From Methyloceanibacter sp. (GTDB lineage Bacteria > Pseudomonadota > Alphaproteobacteria > Rhizobiales > Methyloligellaceae), in the NCBI GenBank assembly GCA_030064755.1, contig JASJEH010000019.1, forward strand, positions 1 to 43,174: a stretch of 43,174 nucleotides of DNA. The letters run 5' to 3'. Under the pieces are notes generated by a model. That model made no database searches and had not been told where the DNA came from. It saw nothing but the letters and a program-made list of their open reading frames with translations. The position numbers and the translations under genes were made by a program. The number at the start of each line of letters is the position of its first letter. Positions within the stretch are counted from its first letter, which is position 1. This document shows positions 27,476 through 34,831 of the stretch, piece after piece.

Positions 27476-28236
27476 CATCCGACGGCCTCCAGCGAGAGGG
27501 TGCGTTCGCCCATGCCATTCTCGATGCGGATGCCGCCGTGCCCGCCGCGCTGGCACATCGGGACGGTCGCGTGCCGGCGCGTCGGTTTGCGGTCTACCGC
27601 AATAACGTCTACGCCGGGCTTATCAACACGCTGGAGAGCCGGTTTCCAGCCACGGCTAAACTCGTGGGTGAGGCGTTCTTCCGTGCCATGAGCCGGGAGT
27701 ATGTGGAAACGACGCCACCCGTCTCGGCGGTCCTCTTAAACTATGGAGCTGATTTTCCTGACTTTATCGGCGGCTTTCCGCCCGCTTCGGCCGTTCCTTA
27801 TCTTGCCGACGTGGCGCGGATCGAATGGGCTTGGCATGCGGCGTACCACGCGGCCGATGCTGAGCCGTTATCTCAGGAAGCGCTGACCGCGCTGGGCGCG
27901 CGCGCTGAAGCCGCAGCGTTCAAACTGCATCCCTCGGCGAGCGTGGTCCGGTCGCGCTATCCGGTGATCACCATCTGGGAGCTCACGATGCGGGGTGGGG
28001 AGGACGAGCCGGTCCGGTTGCCGGCCGGCGGCGAAGACGCGCTGGTGTTGCGTCCAGCGCTTCAGGTGGAAGTCCGACGCTTGCCGCAGGGCGGCGCGGC
28101 ATTCATTGACGCGCTGATGGCGGGGGCAACGCTGCAAGACGCCGCGGTAGCAGCTGCGGGTCAAGAGCCGGCATTCGATCTTGCGGCCAATCTTGCCGGT
28201 CTGATGCGTAGCGGTGCGTTGGCGGGAACGCGTTAA
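27472..28236 (+). CDS. bufC1: DUF2063 (MbnC-like) recognition partner of the DUF692 enzyme
   Basis: A 254-residue protein with an N-terminal DUF2063 domain (about residues 1-105: [23 protein letters not shown], read in two parts, then [13 protein letters not shown] and [25 protein letters not shown] in pieces) and a C-terminal domain of about 130 residues. In characterised pairs this protein binds the precursor and docks it on the DUF692 oxidase. The start codon overlaps the stop of the preceding gene (ATGA). No DoxX-type fourth gene, common in other bufferin loci, follows here; the operon ends at this gene. A short palindrome after the stop (28238-28252) has only a weak stem. Confidence 0.88.
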   Translation: MTSDGLQREGAFAHAILDADAAVPAALAHRDGRVPARRFAVYRNNVYAGLINTLESRFPATAKLVGEAFFRAMSREYVETTPPVSAVLLNYGADFPDFIGGFPPASAVPYLADVARIEWAWHAAYHAADAEPLSQEALTALGARAEAAAFKLHPSASVVRSRYPVITIWELTMRGGEDEPVRLPAGGEDALVLRPALQVEVRRLPQGGAAFIDALMAGATLQDAAVAAAGQEPAFDLAANLAGLMRSGALAGTR

Positions 28237-28328
28237 TACTACTTTAAGTAGTTTACCTCAACCTAGGATGGTCGCAACGCCCCTTGCGCTCCTACTCTCC
28301 CATTGGAGCGCATTCGATTGCACAAAAA

Positions 28329-28360
28329 GAAGGGCGCTCCTCAAATGAAGAGCGCCCTTC
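28329..28360 (-). terminator. Rho-independent terminator of hsp20
   Basis: An 11-bp perfect stem (gaagggcgctc at 28329-28339, gagcgcccttc at 28350-28360) with a 10-base loop, followed on the minus strand by TTTTTGTG (from 28328-28321). It lies 34 bases past the hsp20 stop. The plus-strand side lacks a T run, so it serves hsp20 rather than the bufferin operon. Confidence 0.88.
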
Positions 28361-28394
28361 CTTCGTTCTGTAGTGCCAACAGCGGCGGGCAGAC

Positions 28395-28886
28395 TTACGC
28401 CGCCTGATTATTGATCGTCTTGTTGTCGGCCGTGCCGTTCTCGATCGTCTTGGGCGTGTCGGACTCTGTCGTGATGTCAATGGTCCGCGGCTTCATTGCC
28501 TCAGGCAGTTCGCGGACGAGATCCACGTGGAGAAGGCCGTTCTCAAGGCTTGCGCCTCTCACGACCACATGGTCGGCGAGTTGAAAGCGGCGCTCAAAGC
28601 TGCGAGCGGCAATGCCGCGATGCAGGTAGGTCGAGTTCTCCTGCTCGGCGCGCTTCTCTCCCCGAATGGACAGCGTGTGCTCCTTCACCTCGATATCGAG
28701 ATCACTATCGCTGAAGCCGGCCACTGCCATGCTGATGCGATAGTCGTTGTCGCTCACCCGCTCGATGTTATAGGGCGGGTAGGCCGGCGCATCGCCCTCA
28801 TACGTGTTCAGCGTATCGAGCAGCGAGCCAAGCCGGTCGAAACCGACAGTGGAGCGATAAAGGGGGGTCAGATCGTAATGCCTCAT
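28395..28886 (-). CDS. Small heat shock protein, Hsp20/alpha-crystallin family
   Basis: An ATP-independent holding chaperone of 163 residues that binds unfolding proteins as an oligomer. It begins MRHYDLTPLYRSTVGFDRL, the typical N-terminus of rhizobial class A small heat shock proteins. The alpha-crystallin domain runs from about residue 38 to 130 (YRISMAVAGFSDSDLDIEVK, then LSIRGEK and IAARSFERRFQLADHV), and the conserved closing motif is GLLHVDLVRELPE. The C-terminus is extended and acidic/Thr-rich. The ATG at 28886 has an AGGAGG at the ideal distance; the open frame continues 113 codons upstream but this part overlaps the leader and is not family-like. Expression is very probably heat-controlled at two levels, by the sigma-32 promoter and the leader described separately. 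Confidence 0.95.
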   Translation of the reverse strand: MRHYDLTPLYRSTVGFDRLGSLLDTLNTYEGDAPAYPPYNIERVSDNDYRISMAVAGFSDSDLDIEVKEHTLSIRGEKRAEQENSTYLHRGIAARSFERRFQLADHVVVRGASLENGLLHVDLVRELPEAMKPRTIDITTESDTPKTIENGTADNKTINNQAA

Positions 28887-28891
28887 GTCAC

Positions 28892-28974
28892 ATCCTCCTG
28901 ATGAAGCGATATGGTGGGACGCTCGCTCCTTGTGCGGAGCCGAGCACTGCATCGCAAAGCCAATGGGCCTTTGC
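28892..28974 (-). promoter_or_regulatory. ROSE-like RNA thermometer in the hsp20 leader
   Basis: Three hairpins follow each other in the minus-strand leader. The first is GCAAAG(G)CC/GGCTTTGC at 28974-28954. The second is GCTC(G)GCTCC/GGAGCGAGC at 28945-28921. The third, at 28910-28892, pairs ATC(G)CTTC with GGAGGAT across a four-base loop and buries the Shine-Dalgarno sequence AGGAGG (28899-28894). The left arm contains TCGCT, which fits the UYGCU signature of ROSE elements, with the G bulged as in the known class. Heating would open this weak stem (it includes a G-U pair) and free the ribosome site. The start codon is seven bases further. Confidence 0.82.
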
Positions 28975-28983
28975 GCCCTTCGG

Positions 28984-29012
28984 ATATGGGGTCGCCCAGA
29001 TGCCGCTTCAAG
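28984..29012 (-). promoter_or_regulatory. Sigma-32 (RpoH) promoter of hsp20
   Basis: On the minus strand CTTGAAG (29012-29006), 15 bases of spacer, then CCCATAT (28990-28984): close to the RpoH consensus CTTGAA/CCCATNT. A transcript starting near 28977 would begin right at the first leader hairpin, giving a leader of about 91 bases, the usual size of ROSE leaders. Confidence 0.8.
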
Positions 29013-29206
29013 AGGGATAGAGCTCTGAACTATAACGCTAAATCCTATACCACTGTGCGCCGGCTGAAGACGAGCCGGGCGCGCGATGGAAAGGCGCCTG
29101 TTGTAGCTGGGGCCATAACGGCTATACCAAAGACTGGGTGGTTGTAAGAATGCGTTGGCGGACCATCTTTTCATTTTGGCGGGATTACACGGCACTCTGA
29201 GTTTCG

Positions 29207-30163
29207 ATGGCACTCGTTTCGACACCTAAGAACCCTGTCCCTCTCGGGGCAAACGCGGGCTATCTTGACGTGCGTAAGGGGGTCAAAGTCCGCTTTGCAA
29301 GCTGGCAGTCCGCCTTGCAGCAACGTGGCGGAACGGTCTGCATCTTTCCGGGCCGGAACGAGTACATCGAAAAATACTTCGAGGTCGTGGGCGAACTACG
29401 CCGCCGCGGCTTTGCCGTCGCGATTATCGATTGGCGCGGGCAGGGCGGGTCGACCCGTCTCGTTCGAGGGGCCTCGCGCGGACATATTCGCAGCTTTGAC
29501 GACTATGAGCAGGACATCCATCACTTCATGAAGGGCGTCGTGCTTCCCGATTGTCCGATGCCCTATTATGCGCTCGCCCACTCGATGTCGGCGCCGATCC
29601 TCTTCAACGCCGCTACAAAGCGCGGGTGCTGGTTTCATCGCATTATCGCGACCGCGCCAATGGTCGAGCTTGCGCGATTGCCACTACCCCGAGAGGTTTG
29701 CGCCGCGGCTGTGACGGGACTGTCTTGGCTCGGCTTTGGCAAGCAGGCCGTTCCTGGCGATCCATCCGTCTGGACCAGCGATGTCTTCGAGGGAAACCCG
29801 CTTACTTCGGACCGGGAACGCTTCTATCGGAACGTCGAGGTGCTGGATGCGGCGCCGGGGCTCGCGGCTGGACCGCCCACCATCGGCTGGCTGCATGCGG
29901 CGTTTGACGCCATGGCGCGTCTGGACGGCGAGAAGTACGCACCAAGGATCCGCGTTCCTTCCTTACTGGTCGTCGCAGGCGACGACCAGATCGTGTCTAA
30001 CAAGGCGATCGAGGCCTTGTCCTCCCGCTTGCGGGCCGGCACGCAAATCGTGCTGCGAGGGGCGCAACACGAAATTCTGCAGGAGAGGGATGTGATTCGT
30101 GAACAGTTCTGGGCGGCATTCGATGCTTTTGCGCCAGGTGTCACGGTTCGGAAGACGGCTTGA
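29207..30163 (+). CDS. Alpha/beta hydrolase, lysophospholipase (PldB) type
   Basis: A 318-residue serine hydrolase of the COG2267 group (lysophospholipase/monoacylglycerol lipase-like). The fold shows the oxyanion segment (VCIFPGRNEYIEKY), the strand IIDWRGQGGS, the nucleophile Ser126 in AHSMSA (the usual second glycine is serine), an acidic residue in VVAGDDQIVSNKA and the catalytic histidine in LRGAQHEILQE. No signal peptide is evident, so a cytoplasmic or membrane-associated lipid substrate is likely. The start lies about 230 bases from the hsp20 promoter on the opposite strand. It converges on hisN with a 12-base gap. Confidence 0.85.
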   Translation: MALVSTPKNPVPLGANAGYLDVRKGVKVRFASWQSALQQRGGTVCIFPGRNEYIEKYFEVVGELRRRGFAVAIIDWRGQGGSTRLVRGASRGHIRSFDDYEQDIHHFMKGVVLPDCPMPYYALAHSMSAPILFNAATKRGCWFHRIIATAPMVELARLPLPREVCAAAVTGLSWLGFGKQAVPGDPSVWTSDVFEGNPLTSDRERFYRNVEVLDAAPGLAAGPPTIGWLHAAFDAMARLDGEKYAPRIRVPSLLVVAGDDQIVSNKAIEALSSRLRAGTQIVLRGAQHEILQERDVIREQFWAAFDAFAPGVTVRKTA

Positions 30164-30175
30164 CGGCGCCAGTGG

Positions 30176-30973
30176 TCAGGTGCGGAGAATCTTCATTGCC
30201 GCTGCGTGCAGCGTGCGATCGCCTGCCGCAACAATACGTCCCCCCCTGCTCGGGTCGCCGCCTTCCCAGGTTGTCACGACGCCGCCAGCGCGTTCGATAA
30301 TGGGCACCAGGGGCATGATGTCGAAAGACTTGAGACCGGATTCGACAACAAGGTCGATCTGTCCCATCGCAAGCAGGCAGTAATTGTAGCAATCGCCGCC
30401 GAAGCGCCGCATGCGCACAGCGCGGGTCAAAGCATCGAAACGCTCAAAGTCTGCCGTATCGAACAACTCGGGCGCGGTACTGGCCAGGATGGCCTTGTCG
30501 AGTGTGGGGCAGGGCCGTACACGGATCGTCCGCGTATCGCCGCCGCGGGTGAAGAAACTCTCCGTTTCACCGCTCCAAAAGCGCTCGCCGGTGTAGGGCT
30601 GATTCATCATCCCCAGCATGGGTGCTCCGTCTACGGTCAAGCCGATCAGCGTACCCCAGAGCGGCTGGCCCATGATGAAGCCGCGCGTTCCGTCGATCGG
30701 ATCGATGATCCAGCAAAACTCGGCGTCCGGCTCTGTCTCTCCAAACTCCTCACCCACGATTCCATGGCCCGGATGGGTGTTGGACAGAATTTCGCGGATG
30801 GCAGCTTCCGCGTCGCGGTCTGCCACGGTCACGGGGTCAAACTCGCCCCCGCCTTTGTGGTCCACGCTCAGATTTGTTCGAAAATGCGGCAATATGACCG
30901 CTCCAGCCCTCTCGGCTAGCGCGTGTGCTGTCGCCAAATAGCGCTGGAAATCAAGTTGGACGGTTTCGCTCAC
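30176..30973 (-). CDS. hisN: Histidinol-phosphatase, inositol-monophosphatase type
   Basis: A 265-residue magnesium-dependent phosphatase of the inositol monophosphatase superfamily. The family motifs are in order: VGEEFGE, WIIDPIDGTRGFIMG (metal ligands Glu/Asp), and the distal FGGDCYNYCLLAMGQIDLVVESGL with KSFDIMPLVPIIERAGG. This subgroup (annotated HisN) supplies histidinol-phosphatase in alphaproteobacteria that lack the bifunctional HisB. The location near an N-formylglutamate amidohydrolase gene agrees with the same arrangement in rhizobia. The other function, inositol monophosphatase, is less likely but cannot be ruled out. Confidence 0.85.
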   Translation of the reverse strand: MSETVQLDFQRYLATAHALAERAGAVILPHFRTNLSVDHKGGGEFDPVTVADRDAEAAIREILSNTHPGHGIVGEEFGETEPDAEFCWIIDPIDGTRGFIMGQPLWGTLIGLTVDGAPMLGMMNQPYTGERFWSGETESFFTRGGDTRTIRVRPCPTLDKAILASTAPELFDTADFERFDALTRAVRMRRFGGDCYNYCLLAMGQIDLVVESGLKSFDIMPLVPIIERAGGVVTTWEGGDPSRGGRIVAAGDRTLHAAAMKILRT

Positions 30974-31147
30974 GATCTAAGGCTTGGCGGTGTTTGCCGT
31001 ACAGAGTCAAGGCCTCCGGCCCTAAAGGTACGACTTGGCAGCACGTCCTAAGTGCGCCCTAAGTGCCCGCGTACACAGGGTAATGACCTGATAGCGTGAC
31101 TTTACTGCATCACTGTTTCAAATCAGTTGGCAATCGCCCTACACATC

Positions 31148-31176
31148 TTGATTTTTGTGCATTGCAATGACATATT
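31148..31176 (+). promoter_or_regulatory. Candidate sigma-70 promoter of the sRNA locus
   Basis: TTGATT at 31148-31153 and CATATT at 31171-31176 with a 17-base spacer, followed seven bases later by the start of the first hairpin of the proposed sRNA. Each box matches four of six consensus positions. Confidence 0.5.
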
Positions 31177-31182
31177 GTTGCA

Positions 31183-31276
31183 ATGCGGTATGGCTCTCCA
31201 GGCCGTACCGCTGCCCTCCTTGGGCGTTTCCTCCCTAGACTTGGGCCGTTCGTTCAATCGGACGGCCCCTTTTTTT
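31183..31276 (+). ncRNA. Candidate trans-acting sRNA with anti-Shine-Dalgarno loops
   Basis: A stand-alone transcript of about 94 bases is predicted between hisN and the N-formylglutamate amidohydrolase gene, both of which run leftward. Hairpin 1 has a 9-bp stem, GCGGTATGG (31185-31193) with CCGTACCGC (31203-31211), and a loop CTCTCCAGG. Hairpin 2 is GCCC/GGGC (31213-31225) with loop TCCTT. A single-stranded linker TTTCCTCCC (31227-31235) follows, then a strong terminator. C/U-rich CTCC or CCTCCC patches in exposed loops are the hallmark of alphaproteobacterial sRNAs such as the alpha-r14 and alpha-r15 (AbcR) families, which block ribosome sites and are Hfq-dependent. Family membership is an inference; the structure and terminator are seen directly. 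Confidence 0.68.
31243..31276 (+). terminator. Rho-independent terminator of the sRNA
   Basis: A 10-bp stem GGGCCGTTCG (31243-31252) with CGGACGGCCC (31259-31268), one G-T pair, loop TTCAAT, followed by CTTTTTTT. It points rightward although no protein-coding gene on that strand lies upstream, which is the reason an sRNA was sought. It lies only 14 bases before the stop codon of the leftward gene. Confidence 0.9.
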
Positions 31277-31289
31277 GCGTGACCGGGCT

Positions 31290-32189
31290 CTATTCCGCGG
31301 CAGCACGGGGGACGATAAGGTCCGGAATGACGGGCATCAACTCGCGGATGACCGCCTCCAGCTTGTCCCGCAGAGTGTCGAATTGATCGCTGCGCTCAAA
31401 CGTCGTTTCGTCCATGTAGAGCGCGCGATTGACCTCGATTTGCAGCACGTGCTGCGCCTTATGCGGCCGTCCGTAGTGTTCGGTGATATAGCCGCCCGCG
31501 TAAGGCTTGTTGAGAGCGACGCTGAAGCCCAGCGTTTCGAGAGACTGTACTGCCAAGCGGGTCAGCTCGCTGCTGCACGAGGTTCCGAACCGGTCGCCCA
31601 ATACAATGTCGGCCCGGCAAGCGCGCTTGTCAGCCTGAGGGCTCGAAGGCATGGAGTGGCAATCGATGAGTATGGCAAACCCGAACTCCCTTTTGGCTTC
31701 AGTCAGGAGAGCCATAAGGGTCTCGTGATAGGGCACGTAAAGGCCGTGAATGCGTTCTAGCGCCGTTTCGACTGCGAGTGGCTCCCGGTAGATCTCTTGA
31801 GACTCCGAGACGATCCGCGCGATCGTCCCCAAGCCACCGACCACGCGGACAGATTGCGTGTTGGCGTAGTGAGGCAAGCCATCGCGAAACAAGATCGGAT
31901 CGAGCTCGTAAGGCTCGCGGTTCACGTCGAGATAGGCGCGCGGGAAATGCGCATGCAGAAGCGGAGCCCCAAGCGCGGCAGCGAAGCCGAAGAGTTCGTC
32001 CACATAGGCATCTTCCGACCGCCGCAAGGTCAGCGGGTCGAGCTTCGAGGCCTCCAAGAACGTGCTGGGATAAACCCGGCCCGAGTGGGGCGAGTTGAAA
32101 ACGAGGGGAAGCTCCAACTTCGTAGGCCGCGCCACTGTGAAGGGCGGTGACAGTTCTCGCTCGATCGCTTCAGCCTCTTTTCGGCTCAT
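31290..32189 (-). CDS. N-formylglutamate amidohydrolase family protein
   Basis: A 299-residue zinc-type amidohydrolase of the FGase family (HutG-like), which removes the formyl group from N-formylglutamate in the five-step histidine degradation route, though many members have unknown substrates. Motifs seen: LPLVFNSPHSGRVYPS with a likely metal-binding His-Ser-Gly, RSEDAYVDELF, HAHFPRAYLDVNREPYELDP, and LIDCHSMPS with a second His. The CDS is divergent from cpdR with a 290-base gap that should contain promoters for both. No other hut genes are nearby, so a histidine-degradation role is not supported by context. Confidence 0.88.
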   Translation of the reverse strand: MSRKEAEAIERELSPPFTVARPTKLELPLVFNSPHSGRVYPSTFLEASKLDPLTLRRSEDAYVDELFGFAAALGAPLLHAHFPRAYLDVNREPYELDPILFRDGLPHYANTQSVRVVGGLGTIARIVSESQEIYREPLAVETALERIHGLYVPYHETLMALLTEAKREFGFAILIDCHSMPSSPQADKRACRADIVLGDRFGTSCSSELTRLAVQSLETLGFSVALNKPYAGGYITEHYGRPHKAQHVLQIEVNRALYMDETTFERSDQFDTLRDKLEAVIRELMPVIPDLIVPRAAAE

Positions 32190-32479
32190 ACGCTAACCTC
32201 TGAGTTCGCCAGCCCTCGCTGCGCCGCCGCTCTTGTGTCAGCGCTAGGGTCATCCGGTCGAGTTGCGGCATCCGGCCCCGCCAGCTTCCGCGCGCGTTAA
32301 CTCTGCCAATCAGAGGCAGGCCTGTCCAGGCGTGTTCCGGGTTGTGCCGCGCGCCAATAGGGGCAATGATCCAATGGCCTGCAGGAGCGAGCCGCGCCAA
32401 GCGTTAAAGAATAAGGCAAGCGGTCGTTTACCATCTTCGTGTAGGCGTTACAGGGTGTGTGTTTAGGGGGACGAGGATC

Positions 32480-32869
32480 ATGGAGGCGAACGACCCGCGC
32501 GTGCGCAGCGTTCAGCGTATTCTGCTTGCCGAAGACGACGACGATATGCGCCGTTTCTTGGTTAAGGCGCTTGAGAAAGCCGGCTACGACGTGGTGTCGT
32601 TCGGCAATGGCATGGAGGCCTATGAGCGGCTCCAAGAAGAGCCCTTCATGCTGCTTCTCACCGATATCGTGATGCCTGAGATGGATGGCATCGAACTGGC
32701 GCGCAAGGCCGCAGAACTCGATCCGGACCTGAAGATCATGTTCATTACTGGTTTCGCGGCCGTGGCGCTCAATCCGGACAACAACGCGCCGAAAGACGCC
32801 AAAATCCTGTCCAAGCCTTTCCACCTACGCGATTTGGTCGACCAGGTGGAACGCATGCTCGCGGCCTAG
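32480..32869 (+). CDS. cpdR: Single-domain response regulator CpdR
   Basis: A receiver-only protein of about 129 residues that, unphosphorylated, delivers cell-cycle regulators to the ClpXP protease in alphaproteobacteria; phosphate arrives from CckA via ChpT. The acidic pair is at Asp19-Asp20 (LLAEDDDDMRRFLVKAL), the phosphoacceptor is Asp62 in LLTDIVMPEMDG, and the lysine is in ILSKPFHLRD. The near-identical run IMFITGFAAVALNPD is diagnostic of CpdR. The ATG at 32480 follows GGGGG at 32466 and is slightly longer at the N-terminus than usual CpdR; a GTG at 32501 is possible. The gene is followed by a tRNA gene. Confidence 0.92.
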   Translation: MEANDPRVRSVQRILLAEDDDDMRRFLVKALEKAGYDVVSFGNGMEAYERLQEEPFMLLLTDIVMPEMDGIELARKAAELDPDLKIMFITGFAAVALNPDNNAPKDAKILSKPFHLRDLVDQVERMLAA

Positions 32870-32892
32870 ACGAAAACGCTGGAAGCCACCGC

Positions 32893-32921
32893 TTGCCTTC
32901 TAGCGCCGCCACCCATATAGA
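32893..32921 (+). promoter_or_regulatory. Candidate sigma-70 promoter of tRNA-Val
   Basis: TTGCCT at 32893-32898 and TATAGA at 32916-32921 with a 17-base spacer, 21 bases before the tRNA. It sits just after the cpdR stop, so the tRNA can be made independently. Confidence 0.55.
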
Positions 32922-32942
32922 AGGCGCCTTGCCATGCAGATC

Positions 32943-33017
<75 letters not shown>

Positions 33018-33484
33018 TTTTTCACACACTAAAAACAGTAGTTTAGCTTTGAACCTGGGTTCGCATGCGACAGCCGGGCAACGCCCCTGGTAGCATGAGG
33101 CGGATTTCGCGCGGGTTCACCATCTGTGCGCCGTTGAAGTCGATCCTGATACCGCGAATGTCCGCCTTGGGGTTGCCGATTCAACCGATCGCCGCAACAC
33201 ACCGGCGAACTATGGAAAGCCCACAACGCCGTAGCGCGAAGACAACTCTATCGTGTTCTTCTCTGTCTTGATGACAGACTGCGTCTGTGCTCGATTTGCG
33301 CGATGCTAAAATGACCGTGACCCTGCTTTCCCAATCGGGCCTTTTTCATAATCCGGTCATCGATCTTAGCGCCAAGGCGGATCGGCTTGACCTGACAGCG
33401 GCCTGCCACTTGCCGGCAACTGTGGGCAGGCCGCGATCCACGTCGATGCCTCGCGTCAATAGTCTCGCGCAGGGGGCCGCTTTC
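33018..33484. other. 467-base region after the tRNA: no intact gene, one decayed coding fragment
   Basis: On the minus strand 33180-33043 reads as protein-like sequence (NPKADIRGIRIDFNGAQMV, then NPREIRLMLPG) ending in TAA at 33045-33043, with an in-frame stop TGA immediately upstream at 33183-33181; this looks like the C-terminal remnant of a lost gene that I cannot identify. The rest (33184-33484) contains an imperfect inverted repeat CCTGCCAC/GTGGGCAGG around 33402-33430 and nothing else I can name. Confidence 0.45.
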
Positions 33485-33571
33485 TCAGCTCCCACTATTG
33501 GTGATCGCCACAAAAATCGCGACGCCAATGGCGATGATGATTGCGAGCGTCGAGCGCTGTTTCTTCTTCAT
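33485..33571 (-). CDS. 28-residue membrane miniprotein
   Basis: A very short open frame, ATG at 33571 to TGA at 33485, giving MKKKQRSTLA followed by IIIAIGVAIFVAI and TNSGS. Three lysines and an arginine precede a single predicted membrane helix of about 16 residues, the classical plan of a small inner membrane protein with the N-terminus inside. It begins 19 bases after the stop of the alpha/beta hydrolase on the same strand and can be read from the same transcript. The ribosome site is weak (AGAAAGAG). I know no family for it. Confidence 0.5.
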   Translation of the reverse strand: MKKKQRSTLAIIIAIGVAIFVAITNSGS

Positions 33572-33590
33572 GGGGGAATTCTCTTTCTGC

Positions 33591-34334
33591 TTACGCCGCG
33601 TGAACCGAGAGCGTACTAATGCGCTTGCGCTTGAGGAATGCCTCAATCGTGCGCCGCAGGCCCTCGGGATTGTCGATGTGGAGCATGTGTCCGCCTCGCA
33701 GGATCTCGAACTCTGCGCCTGCGATGCCCTCGGCCACCAGTCGCGCGCCGCGATGCGTGGCGCGATTGTCAGTGCCGACGATCACCAGTGTCGGCACCCG
33801 CAGACCAGCGAGGTGGGGCCGCCCGTCATAGAACCGGGCCGCATCGAAAGCGTCGACGATCTGGTCTTGTCTCATCAGGGAAAGCAGCCGCAGCGTTTCG
33901 TCGGCGGCCGCGCGCGATTGCCCAAAGCCGGACAGCCGCGCTAGGACATCTGCCGGGAGGCGTTTCAACAGGGGTCGTACCAGGCACGGGCCAACGCGAC
34001 CCATCCAGCTGTCCTTCACTGTGGCGACGCCTTCGACGATGATCAGCGCGCCTAGAGGAACCGGACTCCGCGCCGCCATTTCCAACGCAACCATTCCGCC
34101 AAGCGAGTGACCGATCAGGACCGTTCCCTCTTCGAGCCAGGGGAGCAGTTTATCGGCATAGTGCTCGACCCTTGGGGGCATTGTCGCAGAAGCGTGGCCA
34201 TGTCCCGGTAAATCGGGTGCCGCTGAATGTGGAAGATCCGTTCGGAGCGATTGCCATGTCCGTCCGGAGAGGCCAGCGCCATGGATCCAAAGGCTCTTAC
34301 AGCGTCGCAAGACAGGCATGGCGTGATGGGCCAT
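33591..34334 (-). CDS. Alpha/beta fold hydrolase
   Basis: A 247-residue hydrolase of the alpha/beta superfamily (esterase or ring-opening type). Motifs: LWIHGAGLSGRTW (oxyanion loop), DLPGHGHA, nucleophile Ser77 in IGHSLGGM, acidic residue in LVIVGTDNRA, and His in LRGGHMLHID. The start at 34334 overlaps the stop of the preceding amine oxidase fragment (TGATG), so the two genes were once translationally coupled; a GTG at 34337 is the alternative. The C-terminal 25 residues are basic. Substrate unknown. Confidence 0.83.
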   Translation of the reverse strand: MAHHAMPVLRRCKSLWIHGAGLSGRTWQSLRTDLPHSAAPDLPGHGHASATMPPRVEHYADKLLPWLEEGTVLIGHSLGGMVALEMAARSPVPLGALIIVEGVATVKDSWMGRVGPCLVRPLLKRLPADVLARLSGFGQSRAAADETLRLLSLMRQDQIVDAFDAARFYDGRPHLAGLRVPTLVIVGTDNRATHRGARLVAEGIAGAEFEILRGGHMLHIDNPEGLRRTIEAFLKRKRISTLSVHAA

Positions 34335-34831
34335 CACAGTGATGGCCCTTTCGCTGCCCGACCCGCAGCGACCTCAACGGCGACACGGCATCCGCTTTGC
34401 GTGGCGCGCTCCCCATATCCCGCGAAAGCGTCATCGAACTCTGCTCGCGCAAATCTCACAGGGCCGGACCATTCATCCTGCCGCCCCGCAGCGTCGGGGA
34501 GATCACCTTGCCGTACTCTGGCGTCGTAGCCGCCGCAACTCCACGTGTTGTCGATCGACAAGGACTCATGCACCTGCGTGGGGCTGCAGGCAGGGTCGCC
34601 AACTGCTCGGCGTAGATCACCCAGCAGCAAGCGGTCTCGCTCTTTTCTCGCCGGGCATACGTGCTCACGCGCAATGGGTCCGCCGAGAAAGGCGGTCAAT
34701 TGCCGACGCCTTGCGGTCTCGTAGACGGTGCCTCGCACTTCGAGGCACAGGTGCAAGGCGAACGTAACCGCGCCGCTCCAACCTTTCATGCGCCAGAACG
34801 GTCGATCATGGACCAGCGTTATCTTGATCAT
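34334..34831 (-). pseudogene. C-terminal remnant of a flavin monoamine oxidase
   Basis: An open frame of 165 codons that matches only the C-terminal third of FAD-dependent amine oxidases (usually about 450 residues). Recognisable pieces are IKITLVHDRPFWRMKGWSG near the start, SCGGYDAR in the middle, and FAGYGERATQSGCRVAVEV near the end, the last corresponding to the GYMEGAIRSGERAA-type motif that closes over the flavin. The FAD-binding dinucleotide fold and substrate domain are missing: upstream of 34831 the similarity stops and in-frame stops follow. It overlaps the downstream hydrolase by a base. Either a true deletion or a frame-disrupted gene whose 5' part has been replaced. Confidence 0.65.

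Noticed and set aside
28238..28252. Palindrome ACTACTTTAAGTAGT after the bufferin operon as a terminator
   Set aside because: Usable stem is only about five A/T-rich pairs and no T run follows.
28887..29225. Upstream extension of the hsp20 reading frame by 113 codons
   Set aside because: It covers the leader and promoter, lacks family similarity, and the internal ATG has a perfect ribosome site.
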